NCBI GenBank assembly: GCA_902573905.1
Contig: CACGLL010000004.1
Span: 1-53,793, forward strand
Origin: an uncultured Pelagibacteraceae bacterium
GTDB lineage: Bacteria; Pseudomonadota; Alphaproteobacteria; Pelagibacterales; Pelagibacteraceae
DNA length: 53,793 nt
Direction: 5' to 3'
Shown: positions 46,784 through 53,793 of the stretch, piece by piece
How positions within the stretch are numbered: position 1 is the first letter of the stretch
Layout: every line of letters starts with the position of its first letter
Notes under the pieces: generated by a model
What the model saw: the letters and a program-made list of their open reading frames with translations, nothing else
What the model was told of the DNA's origin: nothing
The model's database searches: none
Program-made: the position numbers and the translations under genes

Positions 46784-47165
46784 AATTTCCACTCCTAGAA
46801 TTAAAGTAATACAAAAACTTTATAGTTCATTAATAAATCCTAATAACTTAATTGACTTTCCAAAAAGCCAATATAAAAAATTTATAAAAGATGTTGTAAC
46901 GGGTACATTAGAGAGATCTGATTTATTAGAAGAAACAATCAACTCTCATTTAAAAGATGATATTAATTTGAAAAAAACAGATAAATTACTAAAAATAATT
47001 CTATTTGCGGCATTATTTGAGCTAATGTTTAAACATAATACACCTAAAAAAGTGATAATATCTGAATACCTAGTAGCCTCAGAATACTTTCTTGAAAAAA
47101 TTCAAATAGGGTATTTAAATGCAATCCTGGATAAAATTGCTAAAACTATAAGAAAAGGTGAATAA
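46764..47165 (+). CDS. nusB: Transcription antitermination factor NusB
   Basis: A 133-residue all-helical RNA-binding protein that with NusE (S10) binds boxA in rRNA leaders. Recognised from position and the pattern RIKVIQKLYSSL, LLKIILFAALFELMF, PKKVIISEYLVASEYF, GYLNAILDKIAKTIR. Its 5' end overlaps ribH by 20 bp. The ribH-nusB pair is widely conserved; the thiL gene that often follows is not here. Confidence 0.9.
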   Translation: MSLRKSKISTPRIKVIQKLYSSLINPNNLIDFPKSQYKKFIKDVVTGTLERSDLLEETINSHLKDDINLKKTDKLLKIILFAALFELMFKHNTPKKVIISEYLVASEYFLEKIQIGYLNAILDKIAKTIRKGE

Positions 47166-47237
47166 AATTACTGTTATTTGAAGTAACTTTAACTTGCGTT
47201 TTTAAATTTATTTTGGCATTTATGTCTTTTTATTTAT

Positions 47238-49340
47238 ATGACTGATTATTTAGAATTACTTTACTTAATTTCATTTACTGGAGTTTTGGCTGTAGCTTAC
47301 AGTTACTTGTTATCAGGCCAGATAATTTCTTCCAGCGCTGGTAATTCAAGGATGCAAGAAATAGCTGAAGCTATTCAAATTGGAGCTAAAGCGTATCTAA
47401 ATAGACAGTATAAAACTATTGCAGTTGTTGGGATTATTGTTTTAGCAATAGTAACATATTTTTTTAGTTATTTAGTTGGCCTTGGTTATTTTATAGGTGC
47501 ATTTTTATCTGGTGTTGCAGGATATGTTGGAATGCTTATTTCAGTAAAAGCCAATGTTAGAACTGCTGAAGCTGCAAGAAAAAGTTTGCAATCTGGTTTA
47601 ACTATCGCTTTTAAGTCTGGTGCAATTACAGGTTTATTAGTTGCTGGATTAGCTTTAATAGCAATTACTATTTATTATATTATTTTAATTAACTTAAACA
47701 TTGATAACAGAGAAATTATTAATGCATTAGTTGCGCTAGGTTTTGGCGCCTCATTAATTTCTATTTTTGCTAGACTTGGAGGTGGTATATTTACAAAAGG
47801 TGCAGATGTTGGCGCTGATTTAGTTGGAAAAGTAGAGGCAGGAATTCCAGAAGATGACCCTAGAAACCCGGCTGTTATAGCAGATAATGTCGGTGATAAT
47901 GTAGGCGATTGCGCAGGAATGGCTGCAGATTTATTTGAAACTTACGCAGTTACTATTGTAGCGACAATGGTTTTAGCATCAATATTTTTTCCTAATGATT
48001 ACAATTTAATGATTTATCCACTAGCTATTGGCGGAGCTTGTATAATTACCTCGATAATAGGTACTTGGTTTGTAAAACTTGGAAAAAGTAAAAATATAAT
48101 GGGGGCACTATATAAAGGATTTATTGTAACAGCTATTACATCATTAATTATTTTATATCCCGTGACAGAATCTATTGTAGGCCTTACAGAAGGTTATTCT
48201 AATAATAATAAAAACTTTAGTGGAATGGATTTATATATATGCGGAGTCGTAGGTTTCGCTATTACTGGATTATTAATTTGGATAACAGAATATTATACTG
48301 GAACTAACTATAGACCCGTTAAAACAGTAGCGCAATCTTCTACCACGGGACACGGAACTAATGTAATTCAAGGATTAGCTATTTCGATGGAAGCTACAGC
48401 AATACCAGCATTAATTATTGTTGCGGGAATTTTGTACACTAATGAGCTTGCTGGCTTATTTGGAATAGCAATCGCAGTTACTGCAATGTTAGCTCTAACG
48501 GGAATGGTTGTGGCATTAGACGCATACGGTCCAGTAACAGATAATGCTGGAGGAATTGCTGAGATGTCTAAACTTCCTAAAAATGTTAGAAAAACTACTG
48601 ACGCCTTAGATGCAGTTGGAAATACTACAAAGGCAGTAACCAAAGGTTACGCAATAGGATCTGCAGGATTAGGAGCATTAGTTTTATTCGCAGCTTATAC
48701 TGAAGATATTAAATATTTTTCTACTGTAAAAGGTTCTGCACTTGAAGGTGTTAACGTGACATTCGACTTATCTAATCCGTTTGTTGTAGCTGGTTTACTA
48801 ATTGGTGGAATGTTACCTTATTTGTTTGGTTCAATGGGAATGCAAGCTGTTGGAAGAGCAGGCGGATCTGTAGTTATAGAAGTAAGAAGACAATTTAAAA
48901 AAATACCAGGAATTATGAAAGGAAAAAGAAAACCAGATTATGGAAGATTAGTTGATCTATTAACCAAAGCAGCAATTAAAGAAATGATTGTACCATCTTT
49001 ACTACCTGTTTTATCTCCAGTAGTACTTTATTTCATAATTTTACAAATTGGAGGAATGGAAGCTGCTTTATCATCTTTAGGTGCAATGTTGCTAGGAGTT
49101 ATTATTACAGGTCTTTTTGTTGCTGTATCAATGACTGCAGGAGGTGGCGCTTGGGATAACGCTAAAAAATATATTGAGGACGGTAATTTTGGAGGAAAAG
49201 GATCCGAAGCACATAAATCAGCTGTAACAGGGGATACCGTTGGAGACCCTTATAAAGACACTGCAGGCCCAGCTGTTAACCCAATGATAAAAATAACTAA
49301 CATTGTAGCACTTTTATTGCTAGCTGTTATTGCTCATTAA
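47238..49340 (+). CDS. hppA: Membrane-bound proton-translocating pyrophosphatase
   Basis: A 700-residue enzyme with about 16 membrane helices that couples PPi hydrolysis to H+ pumping. The catalytic core shows [40 protein letters not shown], and later [16 protein letters not shown] and [20 protein letters not shown]. Lys465 and Thr468 in [10 protein letters not shown] are the residues that mark the K+-independent subclass. It is preceded by a 72-bp spacer, so it probably has its own promoter, though I see only weak candidates. It may recover energy from biosynthetic PPi. Confidence 0.97.
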   Translation: MTDYLELLYLISFTGVLAVAYSYLLSGQIISSSAGNSRMQEIAEAIQIGAKAYLNRQYKTIAVVGIIVLAIVTYFFSYLVGLGYFIGAFLSGVAGYVGMLISVKANVRTAEAARKSLQSGLTIAFKSGAITGLLVAGLALIAITIYYIILINLNIDNREIINALVALGFGASLISIFARLGGGIFTKGADVGADLVGKVEAGIPEDDPRNPAVIADNVGDNVGDCAGMAADLFETYAVTIVATMVLASIFFPNDYNLMIYPLAIGGACIITSIIGTWFVKLGKSKNIMGALYKGFIVTAITSLIILYPVTESIVGLTEGYSNNNKNFSGMDLYICGVVGFAITGLLIWITEYYTGTNYRPVKTVAQSSTTGHGTNVIQGLAISMEATAIPALIIVAGILYTNELAGLFGIAIAVTAMLALTGMVVALDAYGPVTDNAGGIAEMSKLPKNVRKTTDALDAVGNTTKAVTKGYAIGSAGLGALVLFAAYTEDIKYFSTVKGSALEGVNVTFDLSNPFVVAGLLIGGMLPYLFGSMGMQAVGRAGGSVVIEVRRQFKKIPGIMKGKRKPDYGRLVDLLTKAAIKEMIVPSLLPVLSPVVLYFIILQIGGMEAALSSLGAMLLGVIITGLFVAVSMTAGGGAWDNAKKYIEDGNFGGKGSEAHKSAVTGDTVGDPYKDTAGPAVNPMIKITNIVALLLLAVIAH

Positions 49341-49351
49341 TTTAAGTGAAG

Positions 49352-49810
49352 CTATTTTTTATACATTTTTTTTCTTAAACTCTCTAAAAATTTCTCTACA
49401 AAACTTCTATCAGAAAGACTGTTTTCAGTTTCTTCCTCTGAAAATTTAAGTTTTTTTTTCGCGGTTTTATCTAAAAAAATTTTGCTATCTAAAATGCCAT
49501 ATTTATCAAAGGATAAAACTAATATATTATTTTCTTTAAGTACATTTCGTCCCAGTTTTATAAATTTTCCTTTAGTTAGAACACGTTCTATATAAATCCA
49601 CTCATTGCTATTAATTGATTTTATATGCGGGGAGCCAATTAGTCTAATTACATCATTAGTATTATCTTTATTCAAAATTAATTTATTTGCTCTGTTTTCA
49701 AGAAATAGAATACCATGATTTTTTGTAGGCTCTTGTAACTTACAAGAATTTAAAATAAATAATAATATTATTAAAAATATTTTTATATGATTTTTAAAGC
49801 TAAAAAACAT
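49352..49810 (-). CDS. bamE: BamE/SmpA-type outer-membrane assembly lipoprotein
   Basis: A 152-residue protein with a lipoprotein signal (IKIFLIILLFILNSC, cysteine at about residue 23) and a BamE-like domain: NTNDVIRLIGSPHIKSINSN (the GxP turn after the first helix) and EWIYIERVLTKGKF. BamE is a lipoprotein of the BAM complex that inserts beta-barrel proteins. The charged C-terminal tail (about 115-152) is extra. Its first 24 bases overlap the start of the divergent chaperone gene, an arrangement whose gene pair (bamE / CBP3-like) is typical of alphaproteobacteria. Confidence 0.83.
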   Translation of the reverse strand: MFFSFKNHIKIFLIILLFILNSCKLQEPTKNHGILFLENRANKLILNKDNTNDVIRLIGSPHIKSINSNEWIYIERVLTKGKFIKLGRNVLKENNILVLSFDKYGILDSKIFLDKTAKKKLKFSEEETENSLSDRSFVEKFLESLRKKMYKK

Positions 49811-50284
49811 GATAATCTTTTGTATAACATACTTTTAAATTTATCTAGAAATATTTTCTTTTATAAAAAAATTAATTTAAAAGATAACTTTGAAACTAGA
49901 ATTTATTTAATGTTCATGCATTTTTCAATTTTGATGATAATTTTCAAGAATAAGGGGAAGAAGTTCAATCAAAATGAATACGATAATCTATTTAACAATA
50001 TCGAATATAATCTCAGAGAGCTAGGATTTGGAGATGTTACTGTAAATAAAAAGATGAAAGAACTTAACAAAATTCTTTATGATATTTTACTTAAAATTAA
50101 AATACAGACTAATGAGATTGATAATTTAAACTTTCAATTAGTTTCCAAATATTTCGATGTGTTTAAAAATCCTAATGAATACAATTATAAGGAATTTGAA
50201 GGGTATTTTAAATCTTTTTATGATTTTTGCTACAAACTTCCACTTGAAAATATGATAAAAAAAGCTATAAATTTTAAATATTAA
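49787..50284 (+). CDS. Ubiquinol-cytochrome c chaperone (CBP3/UQCC1-like)
   Basis: A 165-residue soluble helical protein with the pattern of the bacterial CBP3 family: [39 protein letters not shown], and [13 protein letters not shown] helices. In mitochondria CBP3 helps cytochrome b synthesis and bc1 assembly; the bacterial role is inferred to be similar. Its position divergent from bamE and upstream of rpmF/plsX supports the call. The start overlaps bamE by 24 bp on the other strand. Two bases separate it from rpmF. Confidence 0.78.
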   Translation: MIFKAKKHDNLLYNILLNLSRNIFFYKKINLKDNFETRIYLMFMHFSILMIIFKNKGKKFNQNEYDNLFNNIEYNLRELGFGDVTVNKKMKELNKILYDILLKIKIQTNEIDNLNFQLVSKYFDVFKNPNEYNYKEFEGYFKSFYDFCYKLPLENMIKKAINFKY

Positions 50285-50286
50285 TT

Positions 50287-50460
50287 ATGGCTGTACCTAA
50301 AAGAAAAACTTCTACATCAAAAAAAAAAATGAGAAGATCTCATCACAAATTACGTGCGGTTAATATTGTCGAAGATAAAAAAAGCGGCGAATATAAACTA
50401 TCTCATCACGTTGATCTGAAGTCAGGTTTTTACAACGGAAAAAAAATACTAGATATTTAA
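50287..50460 (+). CDS. rpmF: 50S ribosomal protein L32
   Basis: A 57-residue protein read directly from the sequence: it begins [20 protein letters not shown], the L32 N-terminus, and ends [32 protein letters not shown] and [11 protein letters not shown] match the family. L32 lies near the peptidyl-transferase region. The zinc cysteines found in some L32 forms are absent, which is the common proteobacterial type. It is 2 bp after the chaperone gene and 6 bp before plsX. Confidence 0.96.
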   Translation: MAVPKRKTSTSKKKMRRSHHKLRAVNIVEDKKSGEYKLSHHVDLKSGFYNGKKILDI

Positions 50461-50466
50461 AACATT

Positions 50467-51501
50467 ATGAGTAAAAAAATTTCCATTGCAATAGATGCAA
50501 TGGGTGGTGACAATTCACCAGATAAAACTATTGAAGGGGTTAAATTATTTATAAAAAAAAATAATTTAAAAGATGATTTCATTTTAAATATTTTTGGAAA
50601 AGAGGAGTTAATTCATCAAAAATTGAAAGAATTTAATATAAGTTCTAATAATATAAGAGTTTTTGACTCAAAAAAAGTTGTTTCAAACGATGAGACTCCA
50701 TTAACTGCAATAAAAAATTCAAAAGATACAAGCATGTGGAATTGCATAAAACACCAGGTAGATGGTCAGTCTGACATAAGTCTATCAGCAGGAAATACCG
50801 GAGTATTGCTAGTAATTTCTAGAATGATTTTAAAAATGATGGATAACGTAAGTAGACCTGCTTTAGCTGGTTTATGGCCGAATAAATTAGGTATGAATGT
50901 TGTGTTAGACTTAGGAGCTAATATTGAATGTGACGAGCAAAACCTTGTAGATTTTGCAGAATTAGGATCAGCACTTTTTAAATCATTATTTTCAAACGAA
51001 AAACCAAAAGTATCTCTTTTGAATATTGGTTCAGAAGAAGTAAAAGGGACTGAAGTTTTAAAAAAAACATCTAAAATATTAAAAAAAATTTCGAGTGAAG
51101 AAAATTTTATTTATAAAGGCTATATTGAAGGAAATGAAATGATGGATGGTAATTCGAATGTTATAGTAACAGATGGTTTTACAGGTAATGTAGCACTTAA
51201 AACTGCAGAAGGTACTGCTAAATATATAACTAATAATTTAAAAAAATCATTAACAAAAAATTTTTTTTCAAAAATTTCCTTATTATTTTCATATTTTTCA
51301 CTCAAAGAGTTTAAAGATAGATTAGATCCTAGAAAATATAATGGAGCTATACTTCTAGGTCTTAATGGACCAGTAGTAAAAAGTCATGGTGGTATTGATT
51401 CATTTGGTTTCTATCAATCGATTAACTTATGCTATAGAATAATTAAAGGTAACTTGATGTCAGAAATTAAAAAAAACCTTAATCATTCTAAAAATGTCTA
51501 A
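50467..51501 (+). CDS. plsX: Phosphate acyltransferase PlsX
   Basis: A 344-residue enzyme that converts acyl-ACP to acyl-phosphate for PlsY. Conserved: IAIDAMGGDNSPDKTIEGV, LSAGNTGVLLVISRMIL, RPALAGLWPN, LDLGANIECDEQNLVDFAE, NIGSEEVKGTEV and VTDGFTGNVALKTAEGTA. rpmF-plsX is a common pair. The next gene is ihfA (8-bp overlap) rather than the usual fabH. Confidence 0.96.
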   Translation: MSKKISIAIDAMGGDNSPDKTIEGVKLFIKKNNLKDDFILNIFGKEELIHQKLKEFNISSNNIRVFDSKKVVSNDETPLTAIKNSKDTSMWNCIKHQVDGQSDISLSAGNTGVLLVISRMILKMMDNVSRPALAGLWPNKLGMNVVLDLGANIECDEQNLVDFAELGSALFKSLFSNEKPKVSLLNIGSEEVKGTEVLKKTSKILKKISSEENFIYKGYIEGNEMMDGNSNVIVTDGFTGNVALKTAEGTAKYITNNLKKSLTKNFFSKISLLFSYFSLKEFKDRLDPRKYNGAILLGLNGPVVKSHGGIDSFGFYQSINLCYRIIKGNLMSEIKKNLNHSKNV

Positions 51502-51790
51502 AAAAAATATTACGAAAATAAAAATTGCAAAAGAATTAAGCTTAAAAACTGGTTACCCTATTACTTTTTCTAAAAAATTGATTGATGATTTAATTTTTTG
51601 CATTACTGAAAGCATCAAAACGGAAAAATTGAATCTTAAAAATTTAGGCACATTTAAAATAATAGATAAAAACGAGAGGACAGGGAGGAATCCTAAAACA
51701 AGAGAACAATTTGTAATCACTGCGAGAAAAACAATTAGTTTCGTTCCTTCCAAAAAAATTTCAAAAAATCTAAATGAGCAAACTAATTAG
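51494..51790 (+). CDS. ihfA: Integration host factor alpha / HU-family DNA-bending protein
   Basis: A 98-residue HU/IHF-fold protein: TKIKIAKELSLKTGYPITFS, the first helices, then LKNLGTFKIIDKNERTGRNP with the proline-containing beta arm and PSKKISKNLN at the end. Position after plsX and before a MerR-type gene is the standard ihfA place in alphaproteobacteria, so I favour IHF-alpha. Sequence alone cannot exclude a general HU-type role. Confidence 0.88.
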   Translation: MSKKNITKIKIAKELSLKTGYPITFSKKLIDDLIFCITESIKTEKLNLKNLGTFKIIDKNERTGRNPKTREQFVITARKTISFVPSKKISKNLNEQTN

Positions 51791-52154
51791 TATTTCAGAA
51801 GTATCTAAAATGTTAAAATTGGTTGATCCAAAAACAAAAAAACCACTTAATCATGTTTTAAGATATTGGGAGAAGGAGTTTAGTTCAATTAAACCAAAAA
51901 GGATAAATAATCGAAGATATTATTCTGCGAAACAAGTTGAAATTATAAAAATGGTAAAATTTTTACTAAGAAATAAAGGTATGACTATTTTAGGAGTTAA
52001 AAATATATTAAACCTTAATATAAATAAACTTGACGATGATAATGATCATAGTCTAAAAGCTGATTATTATAAAAATTTTTTAAAAACAAAAAGTAAAGCA
52101 GTATTAGAAAAAATTAATAAATTGAAAAACTATGGCAAAAAAGACTTATCTTAA
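51774..52154 (+). CDS. MerR-family transcriptional regulator
   Basis: A 126-residue protein with a MerR winged helix-turn-helix: SISEVSKMLKLVDPKTKKPL, HVLRYWEKEFSSIKPKRINN, RRYYSAKQVEIIKMVKFLL, GMTILGVKNIL. The rest is a short coiled-coil-like helix (KTKSKAVLEKINKLKN). No ligand-binding cysteines are visible. The ihfA-MerR pairing is conserved in alphaproteobacteria but the regulator's targets are not established. It overlaps ihfA (17 bp) and rpmG (23 bp). Confidence 0.9.
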   Translation: MSKLISISEVSKMLKLVDPKTKKPLNHVLRYWEKEFSSIKPKRINNRRYYSAKQVEIIKMVKFLLRNKGMTILGVKNILNLNINKLDDDNDHSLKADYYKNFLKTKSKAVLEKINKLKNYGKKDLS

Positions 52155-52323
52155 AGTTCGTATGGTTCCAGAAAGCAACCTAGATAGTAAATTTATTTAT
52201 TACGCAAAAAAACCTACTAAAGGTGAAAAAGCCAAAGAAAAATTAAAACTAAAAAAATACAATCCTAACACTAGAAAACATGAGTACTTTGTGGAAAAAA
52301 AATTACCACCTCATAGTAAGTAA
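52132..52323 (+). CDS. rpmG: 50S ribosomal protein L33
   Basis: A 63-residue basic protein beginning MAKKTYLKVRMVPESNLDSK and ending KKYNPNTRKHEYFVEKKLPP. The TRKHE(Y/L)FVE-type ending and the FIYYAKKPT strand identify L33; zinc cysteines are absent. It overlaps the MerR gene by 23 bp and ends directly against the convergent chorismate mutase gene. The C-terminal PPHSK is slightly longer than usual. Confidence 0.87.
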   Translation: MAKKTYLKVRMVPESNLDSKFIYYAKKPTKGEKAKEKLKLKKYNPNTRKHEYFVEKKLPPHSK

Positions 52324-52605
52324 TTATTTTTTTTTGAAGTTTCTGTACTCGTAATCTATATAAGCATTAATCATAGACATCCAAATCCTCTGAGTAATTT
52401 TAGTATCTAAGTTTCTTTTTTTAGATTTTATTTTGATATTTTTAAGTATAATCTTAATTCTCTTACGGTCTACTATATCTTTTTTAAATTTTTTATTTTT
52501 GATGACCTGGTCAACTAGCTTTGTTCTTCTCTTAATAATACTTAGTAAATTGTTATCTAGTTTATCTAATTTTTTTCTAATTAAGAGTATATTTTTATTT
52601 TTCAT
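52324..52605 (-). CDS. Chorismate mutase (AroQ type)
   Basis: A small all-helical protein with the AroQ pattern LLIRKKLDKLDNNLLSIIKR RTKLV at the N-terminus and DRKRIKIILKNI in the second helix. It rearranges chorismate to prephenate for phenylalanine and tyrosine. I start at the ATG at 52605 (93 residues), since the upstream extension is hydrophobic, unlike the family, and would overlap ctaA. A free-standing mutase domain rather than a PheA fusion. It shares a 51-bp divergent spacer with ctaA. Confidence 0.82.
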   Translation of the reverse strand: MKNKNILLIRKKLDKLDNNLLSIIKRRTKLVDQVIKNKKFKKDIVDRKRIKIILKNIKIKSKKRNLDTKITQRIWMSMINAYIDYEYRNFKKK

Positions 52606-52656
52606 AGCGACAATTAATAGATTTAAGATAAGCCAATTAAATATATATTGCAAATT

Positions 52657-53682
52657 ATGTATTTAAACGAGGACAAAATTAATAAATTATTTGTTTATTG
52701 GTTAAAAGGGACTTTAATATTAGTTTTTTCTATAATCATAATCGGAGGTTTAACAAGGTTAACAAACTCAGGTCTTTCAATTACCGAATGGGAATTATTT
52801 ACTGGTATCTTACCACCCTTTAATGAAAATGCTTGGAATTATTATTTTAATCAATATAAAAAAATACCCCAATATAAATTCCTTAATTTCAATATGAGTC
52901 TTAATGAATTTAAAGTTATTTTTTATTGGGAATATGTTCACAGAGTATTTGCTAGATTTATAGGATTATTTTTTTTGATACCTTTAATATTTTTTTATTT
53001 TTCAAAGAAAATAAAAAATAATTATATGAATATGTGTTATTTAATTTTTTTACTAATACTTTTTCAGGGATTTATTGGATGGTATATGGTTAAAAGTGGT
53101 TTAATAAATGATATTACAGTTAGTCATTATAGGCTATCAATTCACCTAATAACAGCAATTTTTATCATTTCAATATTATTTTGGTTAATTAAGAACATCT
53201 CTTCTAATTCTAATAAAAATTTTTTTAATATTTCAAGCAATAATATTCCTTTCCAAATTTTAATTTTATTAATTTTTATACAAATAATATTTGGAGCTTT
53301 TGTCTCCGGATTAGATGCTGGAAAAATTTATCAAACGTGGCCTTTGATGGATAAAAATTATTTTCCAGATGATATTATAATAAAAAATTTAAAAAATTTT
53401 TTTGATTTTGATAATCATTCTTTAGTTCAATTTTATCATCGTAACGTAGCTTATTTTTTAATAATATATGTTATATTTTTGACTATTTTTATTTACAAAA
53501 AAAGATTAATTGCACTTTATAAACCTCTAAACATATTATTATTTTTTTTAGTATTTCAGGTCATACTAGGAATACTCACTCTTATAAGTGGTCTTAATAT
53601 TTATTTAGCATCATTACATCAAATCACAGGTGTACTGCTAGTATTCAGTGCGCTAAATCTATATTATTTAAGAACTAAATAA
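52657..53682 (+). CDS. ctaA: Heme A synthase (COX15/CtaA)
   Basis: An inner-membrane enzyme of about 341 residues with eight helices that oxidises the C8 methyl of heme O to make heme A for cytochrome oxidase. Conserved segments: GGLTRLTNSGLSITEWELFT, YWEYVHRVFARFIGLFFLIP, SHYRLSIHLITA, GAFVSGLDAGKIYQTWPLMD, FYHRNVAYFL and SLHQITGVLLV, which contain the heme-ligand histidines. I take the ATG at 52657; a TTG lies 9 bases upstream. It precedes rplM, the usual alphaproteobacterial order. Confidence 0.95.
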   Translation: MYLNEDKINKLFVYWLKGTLILVFSIIIIGGLTRLTNSGLSITEWELFTGILPPFNENAWNYYFNQYKKIPQYKFLNFNMSLNEFKVIFYWEYVHRVFARFIGLFFLIPLIFFYFSKKIKNNYMNMCYLIFLLILFQGFIGWYMVKSGLINDITVSHYRLSIHLITAIFIISILFWLIKNISSNSNKNFFNISSNNIPFQILILLIFIQIIFGAFVSGLDAGKIYQTWPLMDKNYFPDDIIIKNLKNFFDFDNHSLVQFYHRNVAYFLIIYVIFLTIFIYKKRLIALYKPLNILLFFLVFQVILGILTLISGLNIYLASLHQITGVLLVFSALNLYYLRTK

Positions 53683-53683
53683 A

Positions 53684-53712
53684 TTGACTTTAACCCGCAT
53701 TCTTTGTATTTA
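53684..53712 (+). promoter_or_regulatory. Possible promoter of rplM
   Basis: TTGACT at 53684-53689 lies 17 bp before TATTTA at 53707-53712 in the 42-bp ctaA/rplM spacer. The -35 element matches the one seen before rpsM, umuD and the thiV riboswitch. The -10 match is weak. Start of transcription would fall close to 53719, leaving a very short leader. Confidence 0.45.
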
Positions 53713-53724
53713 TCGCCCATTATC

Positions 53725-53793
53725 ATGACGCCTTTTATTAAAAAGAAAGATATAAAAAAAAATTGGTACATCATAAATGCTCAAAATGCAGCA
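53725..53793 (+). CDS. rplM: 50S ribosomal protein L13, N-terminal part (cut by window edge)
   Basis: Only the first 23 codons are in the window: MTPFIKKKDIKKNWYIINAQ followed by NAA. The pattern of a short basic N-terminus, then KKW(Y/V)-(V/I)-I-(D/N)-A, is the start of L13, and the position after ctaA is typical for alphaproteobacteria (rpsI would follow). The call relies on a short piece. Confidence 0.78.
   Translation, partial: MTPFIKKKDIKKNWYIINAQNAA

Noticed and set aside
1..53793. Insertion sequences, prophage genes, CRISPR arrays, toxin-antitoxin or defence systems
   Set aside because: No transposase, integrase, direct-repeat arrays, cas genes or defence-type domains were seen; all sizeable frames are accounted for by the listed genes.

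Overview
The window is a gene-dense, very AT-rich piece of an alphaproteobacterial chromosome. It most likely comes from the SAR11 / Candidatus Pelagibacter group (Pelagibacterales). The reasons are gene order (spc/alpha ribosomal operon; smpB-folK-rsh-pyrE-pdxJ-acpS-lepB-rnc-recO; glyA-nrdR-ribD-ribE-ribB-ribH-nusB; bamE/CBP3 chaperone-rpmF-plsX-ihfA-merR; ctaA-rplM), AT-rich lysine/asparagine-heavy proteins, extremely short spacers with many stop-start overlaps, and a TPP-riboswitch-controlled SSS transporter like the SAR11 thiamin-precursor transporter ThiV. Species cannot be named from the window alone. No spacer exceeds about 125 bp. I see no insertion sequences, phage genes, CRISPR arrays, rRNA or clear intrinsic terminators.

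Layout. 1-5145 (+): end of the spc/alpha ribosomal operon (rpsE partial, rplO, secY, adk, rpsM, rpsK, rpoA, rplQ), then an rluC-type pseudouridine synthase. 6052-8905: lipB (-), mgtE (+), panC (-). 8944-12336 (+): galU, ugd and an exported protein of unknown function. 12346-18758 (-): ridA-like, topA, plsY, a dihydroorotase-like gene lacking the metal-binding HxH, pyrB, ruvX. 18809-24944 (+): gatCAB, an O-methyltransferase, trhO, a MATE exporter. 24930-26476 (-): amino-acid ABC permease and binding protein. 26552-29771 (+): an SOS-controlled umuDC pair, then a promoter buried in the end of umuC, a TPP riboswitch and thiV. 29744-33026: rarD (-), tRNA-Ser(GCT) (+), soluble lytic transglycosylase (-). 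33058-40379 (+): dapA, smpB, folK, rsh, pyrE, pdxJ, acpS, lepB, rnc, recO. 40380-41366 (-): hemB. 41468-49340 (+): rpiB, glyA, nrdR, riboflavin cluster, nusB, hppA. 49352-53793: bamE (-), CBP3-like chaperone, rpmF, plsX, ihfA, merR-type regulator, rpmG (+), chorismate mutase (-), ctaA, start of rplM (+).

How the genes work together. Almost everything is core housekeeping: translation, transcription, nucleotide, cofactor (riboflavin, pyridoxine, pantothenate, lipoate, folate, heme) and envelope synthesis, packed into tight operons. The flexible parts are the galU-ugd-exported protein group, the MATE/ABC transporter pair, and the umuDC-thiV-rarD stretch. Several well-conserved clusters lack genes that relatives usually keep at the same place (rpmD, rpmJ, rpoZ, era, fabH), which fits genome streamlining.

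I found no convincing wholly new multi-gene system. The most interesting items are regulatory (SOS box and promoter fused at umuD; thiV promoter inside umuC with the aptamer starting near +1) and enzymes with missing catalytic or metal-binding parts (PyrC-like, RibBA, NrdR, short Rsh).
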